The notes beneath the pieces are model-generated. The model was given only the letters and a program-made list of their open reading frames with translations. It had not been told where the DNA came from and made no database searches. 64,000 nucleotides of DNA, taken from positions 62,001-126,000 of the forward strand of contig NZ_FNLF01000002.1 in the NCBI RefSeq assembly GCF_900103175.1, written 5' to 3'. Position numbers and translations under genes: made by a program. This document shows, piece by piece, positions 9,564 through 18,192 of the stretch (position 1 is its first letter; each line of letters starts with the position of its first letter). The stretch is from Tsukamurella pulmonis (GTDB lineage Bacteria > Actinomycetota > Actinomycetes > Mycobacteriales > Mycobacteriaceae).

Positions 9564-10030
9564 AGGGAACCTGCCTGCACTCGGTCGCTCGCGGATTCGC
9601 AAAGTCCGTCGCCAAGTCGAATGCCATTGAGGATCGCCGCCGCACTCGCGAGGGTCGCTCGGTCGTCGGCGGTGAGTGCGCGCAGTTGGTTGGGAAGCCA
9701 CTGCTCGTGCTCCTCGGCCGCGATCGCCCGCTCCCCCGCTTCGGTGAGAGCAACGATCATCTGGCGCCCATCCGTGGGATGCGGGCGGCGATCTACCAGC
9801 TCGAGGTCGTGGAGCTTGCCCAGAAGGCGAGTCATGCTCGGCGCCTGCACTCGTTCGCGCTCAGCGAGCTGAGTCGGTGTCATCGGCCCGCCGTCGGCGA
9901 GCGTGTGCAACGCGGACAGCTGGGTCAGCGTGACCCCCGACCCGCCACGTCGTTGTCCTTGCAGGTGTCGCACGAACCGCAGCACGGCAAGACTCAGGCC
10001 CTGGGGTGGATCGAGGTTCACGAGGCTCAT
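9560..10030 (-). CDS. MarR-family winged-helix regulator
   Basis: A 156-aa MarR-type transcription factor. The DNA-binding helix-turn-helix is MTPTQLAERERVQAPSMTRL and the wing region reads DRRPHPTDGRQ, the family's D-x-R-x-x-x-x-DGR signature. The C-terminal helices should form the dimer interface. Its ATG overlaps the upstream gene stop (ATGA), and its own stop overlaps the next start, so it is made with the primase. It could autoregulate this operon. Confidence 0.85.
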   Translation of the reverse strand: MSLVNLDPPQGLSLAVLRFVRHLQGQRRGGSGVTLTQLSALHTLADGGPMTPTQLAERERVQAPSMTRLLGKLHDLELVDRRPHPTDGRQMIVALTEAGERAIAAEEHEQWLPNQLRALTADDRATLASAAAILNGIRLGDGLCESASDRVQAGSL

Positions 10031-10266
10031 GTGTGCTTCTCCAAGCGTGCGGGGTGGAAGGGGATGGTTCTGGCCTCCAGCGCCGCGGTGAAGTCGGTTG
10101 CAGCCTCGTATGCACGGATGCGCTGGCTGATCGCGGTGACGGGCTCGCCGAACTTGCGGGCGAGATCGGCTATCGCGAGCCCCTCGCGACGGTGGAGACG
10201 CCAGATCTGCCGGTCTGCCGGGTCGATGGCGCCGAGGTCCCAGGACGTGCTGTTCGGCCGGCTCAT
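10027..10266 (-). CDS. Small helix-turn-helix protein
   Basis: A 79-aa protein placed between the primase and MarR genes with four-base overlaps on both sides. The central region (EGLAIADLARKFGEPVTAIS) resembles a sigma-region-4 or resolvase-type helix-turn-helix. It probably binds DNA; its target is unknown. Confidence 0.7.
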   Translation of the reverse strand: MSRPNSTSWDLGAIDPADRQIWRLHRREGLAIADLARKFGEPVTAISQRIRAYEAATDFTAALEARTIPFHPARLEKHT

Positions 10267-11387
10267 CGCGAGATACCCACCTGTGCGGTCGCGCCTTGCT
10301 CAAGTCGCGGCGCCGCGGCGCCCATCGGTGCTGTGGCGGCCGCTGAGGGGGCTACGCACCGTGGAGGTGTCGGATGCGTCGTCGTGGCGGCTATGAGCTT
10401 CTGGGCGGTGTCTGCGGCCCGTTTCTCGCTGGTGGCGGGGTTGGTGAGGGCGTGGAGCTCGGCGAGGGGGTCGCAGGGCACCAGTGCGCTGATTGGGTGG
10501 CCGGCGTCCAGGTGGTCGCTGAGGTCCTTGCCCTCGGCCGCGCGGACGGTGTAGACGGCCCCGACGGTGCCGCTGATGAGGTCTCGGACGTGGGCTGCGT
10601 GGCGGTAGCCGGCCTGGTCGCGGTCGGCGACGATCACTACGCGCGCGGCGCCCGCGAGCTGTGCGGCGTGATCGGCGATGAAGGTGTCGGCGCCCATCGC
10701 GTTGCAGGTGGCGACGAAGCCCTCAGCGCGGCCGCGGTCGGCGTCCTTCTCGCCCTCGACGAGGACGATGGTGCGGCCCTCGTCGACGGCCTGGCGTACC
10801 TCGGGAAGGTGGTAGAGCACCGGGTCGAATCCGTGGGCGATGTACTTGCGGCGCTTGGTGTCCCACTGGAACTGGCGGAAGTCCTTCACGTCCTTGTGCT
10901 CGTGCGGGGTGACGTAGCGGCAGACCGATCCGGCGGGCGTGCCGTCGGCCTGCTCGTAGATGTAGGCCCGCACGAGGCGGGTCGGCCCGGTCTGCGGGCC
11001 ACGTTCGGCGGCGAGCGCGGCGCGGCGCACGGCCATCTCCTGCTGAGTCCGCTCGCGGCGGGCCTGGGCCTCGCGGCGGGCCTGTTCGGCGGCGGCGCGG
11101 CGGGCGGCGGCCTCGCGTGGGCTCTGCGGCCCCCGGGGGTGCTGGCGCGGTTCGTCATAGAGGTCGCGCACTGGGACGCCGATCGCCTCGAGGATATCTC
11201 GGCTGTCGCACCCGGCGAAGCACTTGACCACGGTGCGGCCGGCGCTGATGTTGTGCGTGATCGCGGCGCTGGCGTGGTGGTCGTCGTGGCATGGGCAACA
11301 GAACAGGGTCCATTGGCCGGACTGTTTGCCAGGCCCGGCGACCTGTTCGAATGCGTCTCGGACGCGGTCGAGCGACGGTGCAGTCAT
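10263..11387 (-). CDS. DNA primase-like protein (zinc finger plus Toprim)
   Basis: A 374-aa protein. Residues about 27-65 carry a CHC2-like zinc finger (CCPCHDDHH then VKCFAGCDSRDIL). An Arg/Ala-rich linker follows. The C-terminal half has a Toprim fold: IVLVEGEKDADRG holds the catalytic Glu, and VVIVADRDQAG gives the Asp-x-Asp. It should synthesise or help synthesise primers for plasmid replication. It opens a four-gene coupled operon running left; GGGAG lies just before the ATG. Confidence 0.8.
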   Translation of the reverse strand: MTAPSLDRVRDAFEQVAGPGKQSGQWTLFCCPCHDDHHASAAITHNISAGRTVVKCFAGCDSRDILEAIGVPVRDLYDEPRQHPRGPQSPREAAARRAAAEQARREAQARRERTQQEMAVRRAALAAERGPQTGPTRLVRAYIYEQADGTPAGSVCRYVTPHEHKDVKDFRQFQWDTKRRKYIAHGFDPVLYHLPEVRQAVDEGRTIVLVEGEKDADRGRAEGFVATCNAMGADTFIADHAAQLAGAARVVIVADRDQAGYRHAAHVRDLISGTVGAVYTVRAAEGKDLSDHLDAGHPISALVPCDPLAELHALTNPATSEKRAADTAQKLIAATTTHPTPPRCVAPSAAATAPMGAAAPRLEQGATAQVGISR

Positions 11388-11604
11388 AGCGACTCCCGTG
11401 TCAGTCGACCCACCGACGACGGAGCTGTGTCAACGCGAGGCTGAGATCCGTTCGGTGAGTCGTTTGCCGTTTCTTCTCTGGCAGTTCGGGTCTAGCCACC
11501 CGTGCTACCTGATCGAATTGTACGTCTTTCAGGAGATCGGCACAGCCCCTGACTTGCGACTTTCTGAAATCGCCTCCCAACGGGGCGCGGCGCTCAGGCC
11601 ACGT

Positions 11605-11642
11605 GGGTGTCAATCACCCATCGCGGTGTGTGTCAAACACCC
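11605..11642. promoter_or_regulatory. Paired 15-bp palindromic operators
   Basis: Two copies of a GGGTGT-3-ACACCC-like palindrome, with starts 23 bp apart (about two helical turns), so a protein bound to both would sit on one face of the DNA. A perfect copy lies upstream of the winged-helix gene at 50.16 kb. Confidence 0.5.
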
Positions 11643-11731
11643 ACGCTACCAGCGGATTTGATCGTTTTGATTGCTGAACAGGTGTGGCACACTGCAGGTG
11701 TGGGAGTCCTGGTGGAAGGACACCGGGCGGC

Positions 11732-11835
11732 GTGTAGTGGCGCCGAATCTCCCATGGCGAGCGGTCCTCGTCCTGAACATCTCGACACGGCGCGCAGGAC
11801 TGCTCGTGGTCGACGTGTGAATAGGACAAGCGCTC
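11732..11835 (+). promoter_or_regulatory. Shared promoter/leader module, copy 1
   Basis: GTGTAGTGGC at 11732-11741 and AGGACAAGCGCTC directly before the ATG at 11836. The gap between box and start is 94 bp, much longer than the 27-40 bp of the other copies. Confidence 0.55.
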
Positions 11836-13899
11836 ATGATCATTCCCAATCGTGCGCGGGCTCGCAGTCGCGGGCCCGCCGACCACTCCCCCAACCGATC
11901 GACCCGGCGCCGTGCCGGCCTCAACCGCGCGCAGTCGAAGCGGGTCGCCACTCTCGGGCTCACGGCAGCTCTCGGGGTGAGCCTGCTCGGCGCGCCGATG
12001 GCGCTCGCGGACCCCACGACGCCGACGACGCCCGGCGCGGCTGCCGCGACGACCGGCCGCGACTCCGGTCCGGACGCCTGCGCCCAGTACACGCCGGATC
12101 CGGACGCGCGGATCCAGGCCGGTGCGTTGCCGACGGAGCGGCAGTCGCGCACCGAACTGTTCAAGGGTTCGGAGCGGCTGAGTCCGAATCCGCTCATCAG
12201 CCAGGCCGCGAAGATGATCGGGATCGACGAGAGCAAGTTCCCCACTAAGAACGCGTTCCCGGAGTTCCGCGCCTTCGACGACACCCTGCAGGGTGAGGGC
12301 CTCTACGGCGCGAAGACGAGTCTGCAGAGCGGTCTGCCGTGCGCGATCGTCGACTCCCTGGTCGAGACGAAGGTGCGGCGCGATGTCGCGCAGAAGGTCG
12401 CGATGGCGTTCCTGTCGCTGCCGACGCTGCTCGCCGGCATCGAGGGCCCCGACGTCGCATCGGTGATCACCAACGGCGTCGGCTGCGGTGTGGCGATCGC
12501 CCAGGCTGCGGCCGCGGGCGCCATGGCCGGCGGGACCAGCGGGGCGGCCGCGGCGGCCGCGGCGCCGGCTGCGATTTCGGCTGCTCCGGTGTGCATCGCG
12601 GCGGCCGGCGATGCGGCGGTCATCGCGGGCAAGCTCATCAACATCTGGGAGCACAATCCGGCGTTCCCGCAGCTCGCGGAGTTCTCGGCGATCCTCAACC
12701 CGGACAGCGTGATTGGCAAGAAGGTGGTCTCGAAGCTGCCGAAGGTACTCCGCGAGAACAAGGAGTTCCTGGGCATGATGAAGACCCTCTCGCGCTTCAT
12801 CCTGAAGCTGTCGGAGATCTGGATCGGCAAGTCGATCGCTGTCTTCGGCGACGCCGTGCGCAAGGCGGCGGCCGGCGACGTCTCCGCGACCCCGAAGGCT
12901 GCAGTCGGCGCCGTCGAGATCGGCCTCCAGCTGTTCATGGCGGCGGTCTACGCGTTCACCGGCTCCGACACCCTCGAGTTCGGCGGGGAGACGCTGGTCG
13001 ACCCCAAGGCGCTGACCAACATGCAGACGAAGATCATCACGGGCGGCATCACCAGCCTGCCCGGCGAAGGATCCGAGCTTGTGGACGGCGGCAAGCTCGG
13101 CGGCAACAGTGGCATCTCGCAGCCGCTGCGGGACCTGCAGACGACGGCGAACCTCGGGTGCCTCATGGGCGCCAACGGCGGCGCGAGTGGACTGAGCACC
13201 GCGTTCAACACCGGCTACCAGACCCAGGACACGAAGATCACGCAGGCGCAGAACCGCGGCGACTTCCCGTGGCTCGGCGGCGGCCAGCAGAATTCGAGCG
13301 GCAACGTGAACCTGCCGTGGCTGACGCAGACCCCCTCCGCGCCCACGACCACGCAGGCGCCGCAGGGCGTGACCGGTGGCCTGGACTGGCTGACCGCAAC
13401 TCCGACCACGACGCAGGCGCCGCAGGCCGGCGGCCAGCAGCAGTACCCGGCGCAGACGGTCGCGCCGGGCGTTGGGCAGCAGGCCTCGGCGCAGGGGCCC
13501 GTGCTGATGCAGCAGCCGCAGTGCGCGATCAACGGCAAGTCCTTCACCATGGACCAGACCCAGATGCTCTCCGCGGCCGATCTGAACCAGCTACGGCAGG
13601 TCCCCGGGGCCGTCACCCCGGCGGATCCCAAGAAGCGCCCTGACGGGGCTCTCTGGGGCCTGGATGCGCAGGATCCGAAGAGCATCGCGGCGTCCCTGCC
13701 TCTCATGGGGGCCAACGGGCTCCAGCTGCCTGGTCTGCCGGGCTTCGGCGAGAGCATCAACCTCGGCGCCGCGAACGGCAGCGGCTCGATCCTCAGCAGC
13801 CTGACCAACGGGCTTCAGATTCCGACCCTTCCCGGGCTCGGACAGGGCGGCGTCGGCGGCGCGGCCAACGGCGGCGGAGCGACCAGTGCACCGCGCTAA
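11836..13899 (+). CDS. Large secreted protein of unknown function
   Basis: A 687-aa protein with an extended signal peptide: a long basic N-terminus, then a hydrophobic stretch (LGLTAALGVSLLGAPMALA) ending in an Ala-x-Ala-like site before DPTT near residue 58. The middle part has helical segments and a very Ala/Gly-rich hydrophobic region near 215-255 that could associate with membrane. The C-terminal third is Pro/Gln/Thr-rich with repeated WLT-x-TP and TTTQAPQ units. I recognise no family. It opens the operon that contains the cutinase and cell-wall proteins, so an envelope role is likely. Confidence 0.75.
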   Translation: MIIPNRARARSRGPADHSPNRSTRRRAGLNRAQSKRVATLGLTAALGVSLLGAPMALADPTTPTTPGAAAATTGRDSGPDACAQYTPDPDARIQAGALPTERQSRTELFKGSERLSPNPLISQAAKMIGIDESKFPTKNAFPEFRAFDDTLQGEGLYGAKTSLQSGLPCAIVDSLVETKVRRDVAQKVAMAFLSLPTLLAGIEGPDVASVITNGVGCGVAIAQAAAAGAMAGGTSGAAAAAAAPAAISAAPVCIAAAGDAAVIAGKLINIWEHNPAFPQLAEFSAILNPDSVIGKKVVSKLPKVLRENKEFLGMMKTLSRFILKLSEIWIGKSIAVFGDAVRKAAAGDVSATPKAAVGAVEIGLQLFMAAVYAFTGSDTLEFGGETLVDPKALTNMQTKIITGGITSLPGEGSELVDGGKLGGNSGISQPLRDLQTTANLGCLMGANGGASGLSTAFNTGYQTQDTKITQAQNRGDFPWLGGGQQNSSGNVNLPWLTQTPSAPTTTQAPQGVTGGLDWLTATPTTTQAPQAGGQQQYPAQTVAPGVGQQASAQGPVLMQQPQCAINGKSFTMDQTQMLSAADLNQLRQVPGAVTPADPKKRPDGALWGLDAQDPKSIAASLPLMGANGLQLPGLPGFGESINLGAANGSGSILSSLTNGLQIPTLPGLGQGGVGGAANGGGATSAPR

Positions 13900-13921
13900 C
13901 TCACGAAAGGATGTAGGACCC

Positions 13922-14980
13922 ATGGTTTCGAACTCACGGCGTACTGGTGCCGTCGTCGCAGCGTTCCTCTTCGCGTTCGCGTTGATGGGCTTCGGCGGTG
14001 CTCCGGCGCAAGCAGCTCCCGGCCCGGCCCCCGCGCCCGCGCCGGCCACCTTCAAGAACACGGGCGGCTGCGGCACCATGCAGGTGATCGCGGCGCCCGG
14101 CACCACGGAGACGAGCGTCAACGCTCGCCCGAACGAGGCTCGTGGCATGCTCGGCGGCTGGGGGCAGCAGCTCCAGCAGAAGGTGCCCGGGGCGCAGGTG
14201 ACGATGACGCCGTACCCGGCTCAGGTCGGGCCGTTCGCGGGTTCCATGCCGCTCCAGCAGTCCCGCGCGATCGGCGTGCAGAACATGATGACGCAGGTCC
14301 AGACCGCGGCCCGCAACTGCCCGAACACCCCCATCGTCCTCGCCGGCTACAGCCAGGGCGCCGAGGTGGCGGGTTCGCTGTGCAGCGGCATCGGCAACGG
14401 CAAGGTCCCCGGCGTCGCTGCCCGGCAGATCCGCTCGTGCGAGCTGTTCGGCGACCCGGGCCGCGGTTCGACCGACCTGAACATGGGTGGCCCGAACGCG
14501 CCCGGTGCTGGCGCACTCGGCAACGGCCGCGACTACGGCGAGCTGGCCAACCGCACCTACAGCGCCTGCAACATCGGCGACCCGTACTGCAGCTTCCGCG
14601 CACAGGACGTGGCCTCCGGCCTCGGCGGCAGCTCGGGCTTCGCCCAGCGGCAGATGACCCAGGACTTCCTGAACTTCAAGTGGCCCTGGGCCGGTAGCAA
14701 CGGGCTGCCGCAGAAGCTCGCGGACTCGCTCGGATCGTTCGCAGGTCTGCCCGCCCACACCATGTACGGCCAGGGCACGAACTTCGGCGGCCAGTCGGCG
14801 CTCGGCTCGTCCGTCAGCCGACTGGCCGGTGCGCCCAACGCCACTCCCCTGGCGCCGGCCTCCACCGCTGTCGCTGGTGTTCCGCTCGCCCCGGCGCCCG
14901 GTGCGGGAACGGGCCTGACGAACGTGAACGGCAACGGGATCGGGCAGACCGTGGGTGGCATCTTCGGGTTGGGCCGGTGA
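13922..14980 (+). CDS. Secreted cutinase-family serine esterase
   Basis: A 352-aa protein with a signal peptide ending near residue 31 (APAQA|AP). The alpha/beta-hydrolase nucleophile elbow is GYSQGA with Ser145. The second family signature, CNIGDPYC, supplies Asp220, and PAHTMY (His279) is the probable catalytic His. Paired Cys residues fit the conserved disulfides. Cutinase-like enzymes of mycolic-acid bacteria cleave lipid esters. The C-terminal 70 residues are Pro/Ala/Gly-rich, beyond the usual domain. Start chosen at ATG 13922 after GAAAGGATG. Confidence 0.88.
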   Translation: MVSNSRRTGAVVAAFLFAFALMGFGGAPAQAAPGPAPAPAPATFKNTGGCGTMQVIAAPGTTETSVNARPNEARGMLGGWGQQLQQKVPGAQVTMTPYPAQVGPFAGSMPLQQSRAIGVQNMMTQVQTAARNCPNTPIVLAGYSQGAEVAGSLCSGIGNGKVPGVAARQIRSCELFGDPGRGSTDLNMGGPNAPGAGALGNGRDYGELANRTYSACNIGDPYCSFRAQDVASGLGGSSGFAQRQMTQDFLNFKWPWAGSNGLPQKLADSLGSFAGLPAHTMYGQGTNFGGQSALGSSVSRLAGAPNATPLAPASTAVAGVPLAPAPGAGTGLTNVNGNGIGQTVGGIFGLGR

Positions 14981-15630
14981 CCCGGGGACGGGGCTGGCGG
15001 TGGCGCAGTGCCATCGCCGTCACGGCGGTCGCGGTCATCGGCTCGGCCGCCGGCCCGGTGGCCTCCGCGGATCAGATCGTCGCAGGCAAGAAGGTCCAGG
15101 GCCAGATCGAGACCACCTACTTCTCGCTGAGTGGGCCTGCAGGCTTGGGCGATCCCGTCACCGAGGAACTGCCCGACCGCCGCGGCGGCCGCTTCCAGGC
15201 GTACAAGCTCGACTCGTCGATCTACTGGAGCCCCGGCTTGGCGCCCCTGAACAACGCCTTCCAGGTCGGAGGTGCGATCCGGGCACGGTGGGGGCAGAAG
15301 AACTGGGAGGTCGGCGCGCTGGGCTATCCGATCAGCGACGAGCTCCGGATCACCGAGACCTTCACCTTCCCCGGCGTGAAGATTCCGATCGCGCTCGGGC
15401 ACCGAGTCACTGGAGCGTGGAACGACTTCCAGGGCGGCTCGATCATGTGGTCGCCGTCGACGGGTGCGCAGATCGTCTGGGGCAAGATCCGCGAGGAGTT
15501 CCTCCGCAACGGCGGCCCGAGCAAGTACGGCTGGCCCGTCGCGGAGGAGCAGCGAACGGCGACGGGATGGTCTCAGCAGTTCGAGAAGGCCACCATCACC
15601 TACCCGCCGGCGCAGAGCCCCGCGCAGTAG
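14977..15630 (+). CDS. Secreted LGFP-repeat protein
   Basis: A 217-aa protein whose GTG overlaps the cutinase stop (GTGA). An N-terminal signal peptide (residues 1-32) is followed by at least three LGFP-type repeats of the form G-x-L-G-x-P-x-x-[DE]-E: GLGDPVTEEL, ALGYPISDEL and KYGWPVAEEQ. LGFP repeats are thought to anchor proteins to the mycolyl-arabinogalactan wall. It may hold the esterase or its partners at the cell surface. Confidence 0.85.
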   Translation: MTRGRGWRWRSAIAVTAVAVIGSAAGPVASADQIVAGKKVQGQIETTYFSLSGPAGLGDPVTEELPDRRGGRFQAYKLDSSIYWSPGLAPLNNAFQVGGAIRARWGQKNWEVGALGYPISDELRITETFTFPGVKIPIALGHRVTGAWNDFQGGSIMWSPSTGAQIVWGKIREEFLRNGGPSKYGWPVAEEQRTATGWSQQFEKATITYPPAQSPAQ

Positions 15631-15659
15631 CCGATCGACACGAAGGAACAGAAGACGTG

Positions 15660-16238
15660 ATGCACTACGCACTCCCCCAACGCAATCCATGGCGTACAGC
15701 GCTCGTGGTGACCGTCGTCGCGGCGGGCTTGGTCGGCCTCGGGGCCGGGCCCGCGCAGGCTGAGCCGGTCAAGCCGGTGCCGGCCGAGTACGCGGCCGCG
15801 GTGAAGACCGCGGGCACCACGTGCTCGCAGATCGACTCGGCGCTCGTCGCGAGCATCGTCAACAACGAATCGGCCTGGGATGCCAACGCTAGGAGCGTGA
15901 CCGACCGCGTCGGGCCGGGACAGCTCGGCAAGGTCGAGCAGGAGAAGTACCTGCGAGCGGGTGAGTCCGCGACTTCACCCGTCGACGGCACGATCGCGCT
16001 GAGCCGGTACCTGTGCGACGTGGCGCAGCAGGTCGACGAGCGTCTCGGCGGGAAGGCCGAGGCGGCGCAGGTACAGCGGCCGGCGGTCTACGTCGCCGCG
16101 TTCTGGGCCGGGGTGAACCGCACCGTCGAGCTGGTGACCAAGGTCCGCGCCGAGGACTCCACCGACAGGGACCAGACCGCGGTGTACGTCCAGCGAGTCA
16201 TGTCCGACGGGGCCGAGTACGCCGGGCAGGGCATCTAA
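15660..16238 (+). CDS. Exported lytic-transglycosylase-like protein
   Basis: A 192-aa protein starting at ATG 15660 (a GTG lies one codon before). The signal peptide ends at GPAQA|EP near residue 34. The segment VASIVNNESAWDAN, with a catalytic-type Glu, followed by GPGQL resembles the SLT goose-lysozyme pattern in which E-S precedes GLMQ. It probably cleaves peptidoglycan glycan strands. It is the last gene of the exported operon. Confidence 0.7.
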   Translation: MHYALPQRNPWRTALVVTVVAAGLVGLGAGPAQAEPVKPVPAEYAAAVKTAGTTCSQIDSALVASIVNNESAWDANARSVTDRVGPGQLGKVEQEKYLRAGESATSPVDGTIALSRYLCDVAQQVDERLGGKAEAAQVQRPAVYVAAFWAGVNRTVELVTKVRAEDSTDRDQTAVYVQRVMSDGAEYAGQGI

Positions 16239-16259
16239 ACGTCGTCACACGGCGACCGC

Positions 16260-16306
16260 GAGGGCCGTCCGTCGGAGCACACTACATGCTCTGACGGACG
16301 GCCCTC
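16260..16306 (+). terminator. Strong intrinsic terminator of the exported operon
   Basis: A perfect 14-bp inverted repeat (GAGGGCCGTCCGTC and its complement), extended by an inner GAGCA/TGCTC pairing, is followed by a T-rich run GTTCTTCTTCC. Confidence 0.9.
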
Positions 16307-16416
16307 GTTCTTCTTCCGTCGCCGCGGGTTTGGTTAGATCAGAGGGTGGTGGTGGACCAGATTCCCGCTGGTCCACCATCGCCTGATGATGTCGTGCCCG
16401 GCGTTGGCGGCGGTGA

Positions 16417-16433
16417 ATATGCACGGTGCATAT
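16417..16433. promoter_or_regulatory. parS: parS-like palindrome 1
   Basis: ATATGCACGGTGCATAT, a perfect 17-bp palindrome of the set clustered around parB/parA. Confidence 0.8.
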
Positions 16434-16447
16434 CGCGTGTCGTTCCC

Positions 16448-17251
16448 TTATTCGAGGACCTCGGCGACGTGCACCTTGGAGCGGCCGGATTTGTTGTACA
16501 GGTGGACGATCACGCGGACGACTGCCTGCCACTGCTGCCCGCCGTAGGTCTTGGTGGAGTCGACGGCGCGAGCGTGGACCTGGCTGGGCGTGACGTCGCT
16601 GAGCGTGTCGGCGAGACGGCCGGAGTCGCAGCGCTCGGTGCGGACGATCTCGAAGAGGCCGCGGACGATGCCGGCCTTCGTTGCTGCGGCATCGTCGGGC
16701 CAGACGTCGGTGATGAGTTCGAGTGTCTGACTGAGGAACTGGGGATCGTCCTGGTAGGTCCGTTCCAGCGTCGACAAGCACGTCAGGTAGGCGGGGTTGC
16801 CGCCCTGCATCACCCGGAAGCCGAAGCCTTCGGCGATGCGGTCGATGCCGACGACGGTGTGATCGCCGGCCGCGCGACGGGCCTTCCAGCGATCCCAGAC
16901 CGACAGCTTCTTAGTGGTCGCGTCGAGGTCGCGGAACAGGGCGGCCTCCTCCTCGAGGGTCAGGCCGGTGTGTACGACGGCGACCAGATGTGAGGCCTTG
17001 CCTGAGTGCGAAGCGGCCGCGTAGCGATGCTGCCCGTTGACGACGGCGTAGCGCGGGTCCTCCCCTTCTCCGCGGTCGGAGACGTCGATGATGCCGACGA
17101 GGCGGCGGTCCCAGTCGGCGCCGATCTTGCGTGCTCGACGCTCGTCGAGGTCGCGTTGATACCGGCGGTCGACGAACATCTCATCGAGCGCGATCGCGGC
17201 GTGGAAGACGTCCCGGGTCGTGTCGTTGATGGGGGCTTCGATGGTGGTCAT
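16448..17251 (-). CDS. ParB/Srx-like nuclease-fold protein (DUF6551-like)
   Basis: A 267-aa protein. The N-terminal half has a ParB/sulfiredoxin-like core: YQRDLDERRARKIGADWD, then VVNGQHRYAAA, the equivalent of the ParB GERR box, with an Asp-rich loop between. The remainder is helical without a clear helix-turn-helix. It is not the plasmid partition ParB, which lies at 20.4 kb. It is the last gene of a leftward group; function unknown. Confidence 0.7.
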   Translation of the reverse strand: MTTIEAPINDTTRDVFHAAIALDEMFVDRRYQRDLDERRARKIGADWDRRLVGIIDVSDRGEGEDPRYAVVNGQHRYAAASHSGKASHLVAVVHTGLTLEEEAALFRDLDATTKKLSVWDRWKARRAAGDHTVVGIDRIAEGFGFRVMQGGNPAYLTCLSTLERTYQDDPQFLSQTLELITDVWPDDAAATKAGIVRGLFEIVRTERCDSGRLADTLSDVTPSQVHARAVDSTKTYGGQQWQAVVRVIVHLYNKSGRSKVHVAEVLE

Positions 17252-17320
17252 GGTGGTGGTCGTTCCCTTCTTGAATTCGCTGTATACGGATAGTCTCGGG
17301 GTGTTTCGTCACGTGACCGT

Positions 17321-17683
17321 CTAGTTGGCGTCGGGATACCGAACCTCCCTCCACAGCCCGAGCTGGATGAGGGTGCTCACCTGTCGCCGGTTCAGGTCGT
17401 CGACGCTGTCGAGCCTGCGGGCGGTGAGCAGCGCGTGGCGGTCGGAGGGATGGAGGGCCGCGAACGACCCGGTCGCGATCCAGTTCAGCGCGCGGGCAAT
17501 CAGCGGCTGGTCGACCTTGTACTCCACCTCGTCTCCCTCGGCCCAGGTGACGATGGTCATCGACGGTGCCGGGGTGCTCTCGACTTCGAGCGCCCAGGAG
17601 CCGATGCTGCGCACGGCCAGATCCCAGAGGTCGGAGAGGAATGCAGCCCTCGCGTCGGTACGCATCAACGGGTGAACGGTCAT
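17321..17683 (-). CDS. Unknown 120-aa protein
   Basis: A soluble protein, start ATG 17683, two bases after the neighbouring gene's stop. No recognisable motif. Codon use matches neighbours. It lies in a leftward operon with 17686-18024. Confidence 0.6.
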   Translation of the reverse strand: MTVHPLMRTDARAAFLSDLWDLAVRSIGSWALEVESTPAPSMTIVTWAEGDEVEYKVDQPLIARALNWIATGSFAALHPSDRHALLTARRLDSVDDLNRRQVSTLIQLGLWREVRYPDAN

Positions 17684-17685
17684 GG

Positions 17686-18024
17686 CTACGCCACCTCCTT
17701 CCGGTGCGCGGCGCGGGCGAGGAGCGCGGTGTCGCGGGCTTCGGCGAGGTCTGCGGGGATCTCGTCGAGCTGCGGCGCCGGCGGCGTGAGAGCGCGTCGG
17801 GCGATCGCATGGTTGAGCGCCAGGGTCAGGTAGTCGACCACCTCGTCGGAGGTCCCGCTGAGGATCAGGCCTTCGCCGTCCTCGTTTGAGAGCAGGAGCA
17901 CAACCTCACCCTCGATACCGACGGCTTCGTAGTCGGCCAGTTCGAGGTCCGCGACAGCGCTCGGTGTCGGTGCGGCGTAGTAGTTGGAGAACCGTGCGGC
18001 TCCGAACTTGTACTTGGTGGACAC
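17686..18024 (-). CDS. Unknown 112-aa protein
   Basis: First gene of the leftward group under the promoter at 18081-18109. An acidic N-terminal half is followed by a helical C-terminus. The family is not recognised; it may be a small plasmid regulator or modulator. Confidence 0.6.
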   Translation of the reverse strand: MSTKYKFGAARFSNYYAAPTPSAVADLELADYEAVGIEGEVVLLLSNEDGEGLILSGTSDEVVDYLTLALNHAIARRALTPPAPQLDEIPADLAEARDTALLARAAHRKEVA

Positions 18025-18080
18025 GATGAATTCCCTTCTCTGATGGGTAATCCGAGGCGTTGCGCACTGCGGATAGGCCC

Positions 18081-18124
18081 AGTATTGCCCCGCTCACTCG
18101 GCTTGTCAAGGGTACACTTGACAA
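18081..18124. promoter_or_regulatory. Promoter and 8-bp-arm palindrome between divergent genes
   Basis: On the minus strand TTGACA (18109-18104), a 17-bp spacer and AATACT form a near-consensus promoter for 17686-18024. The palindrome TTGTCAAG-6-CTTGACAA at 18103-18124 covers its -35 element and a rightward TTGACA, so a bound repressor could control both directions. Confidence 0.65.
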
Positions 18125-18192
18125 ATATGAATTCAGACGGCTACCTTCGTCGTCAGCAGCCACCGGATCGGGCTGCACGGAAAGGAAACCGC

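Larger units (their letters stand above)
11388..11835. promoter_or_regulatory. Divergent intergenic region with repeated operators and leader module
   Basis: A 448-bp gap between the primase operon (left) and the exported-protein operon (right). It holds two related palindromes, GGGTGTCAATCACCC at 11605-11619 and GTGTGTCAAACACCC at 11628-11642, and farther right the GTGTAGTGGC box. Short open frames across it have no supporting features, and I do not call a gene here. Confidence 0.55.

Noticed and set aside
10374-11444. Long rightward open frame opposite the primase
   Set aside because: Its composition (Val/Gly/Ala-rich, no motif) is that of an antisense shadow in high-GC DNA. The opposite strand has clear primase motifs.
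11401-11661. Short open frames on both strands in the primase/exported-operon gap
   Set aside because: They cover operator palindromes, have mixed codon use and no ribosome sites.
14955-16238. A 427-aa open frame covering the LGFP and transglycosylase genes
   Set aside because: Only its C-terminal 192 residues, from ATG 15660, look like protein. The upstream part is an Arg/Gly-rich shadow of the LGFP gene.
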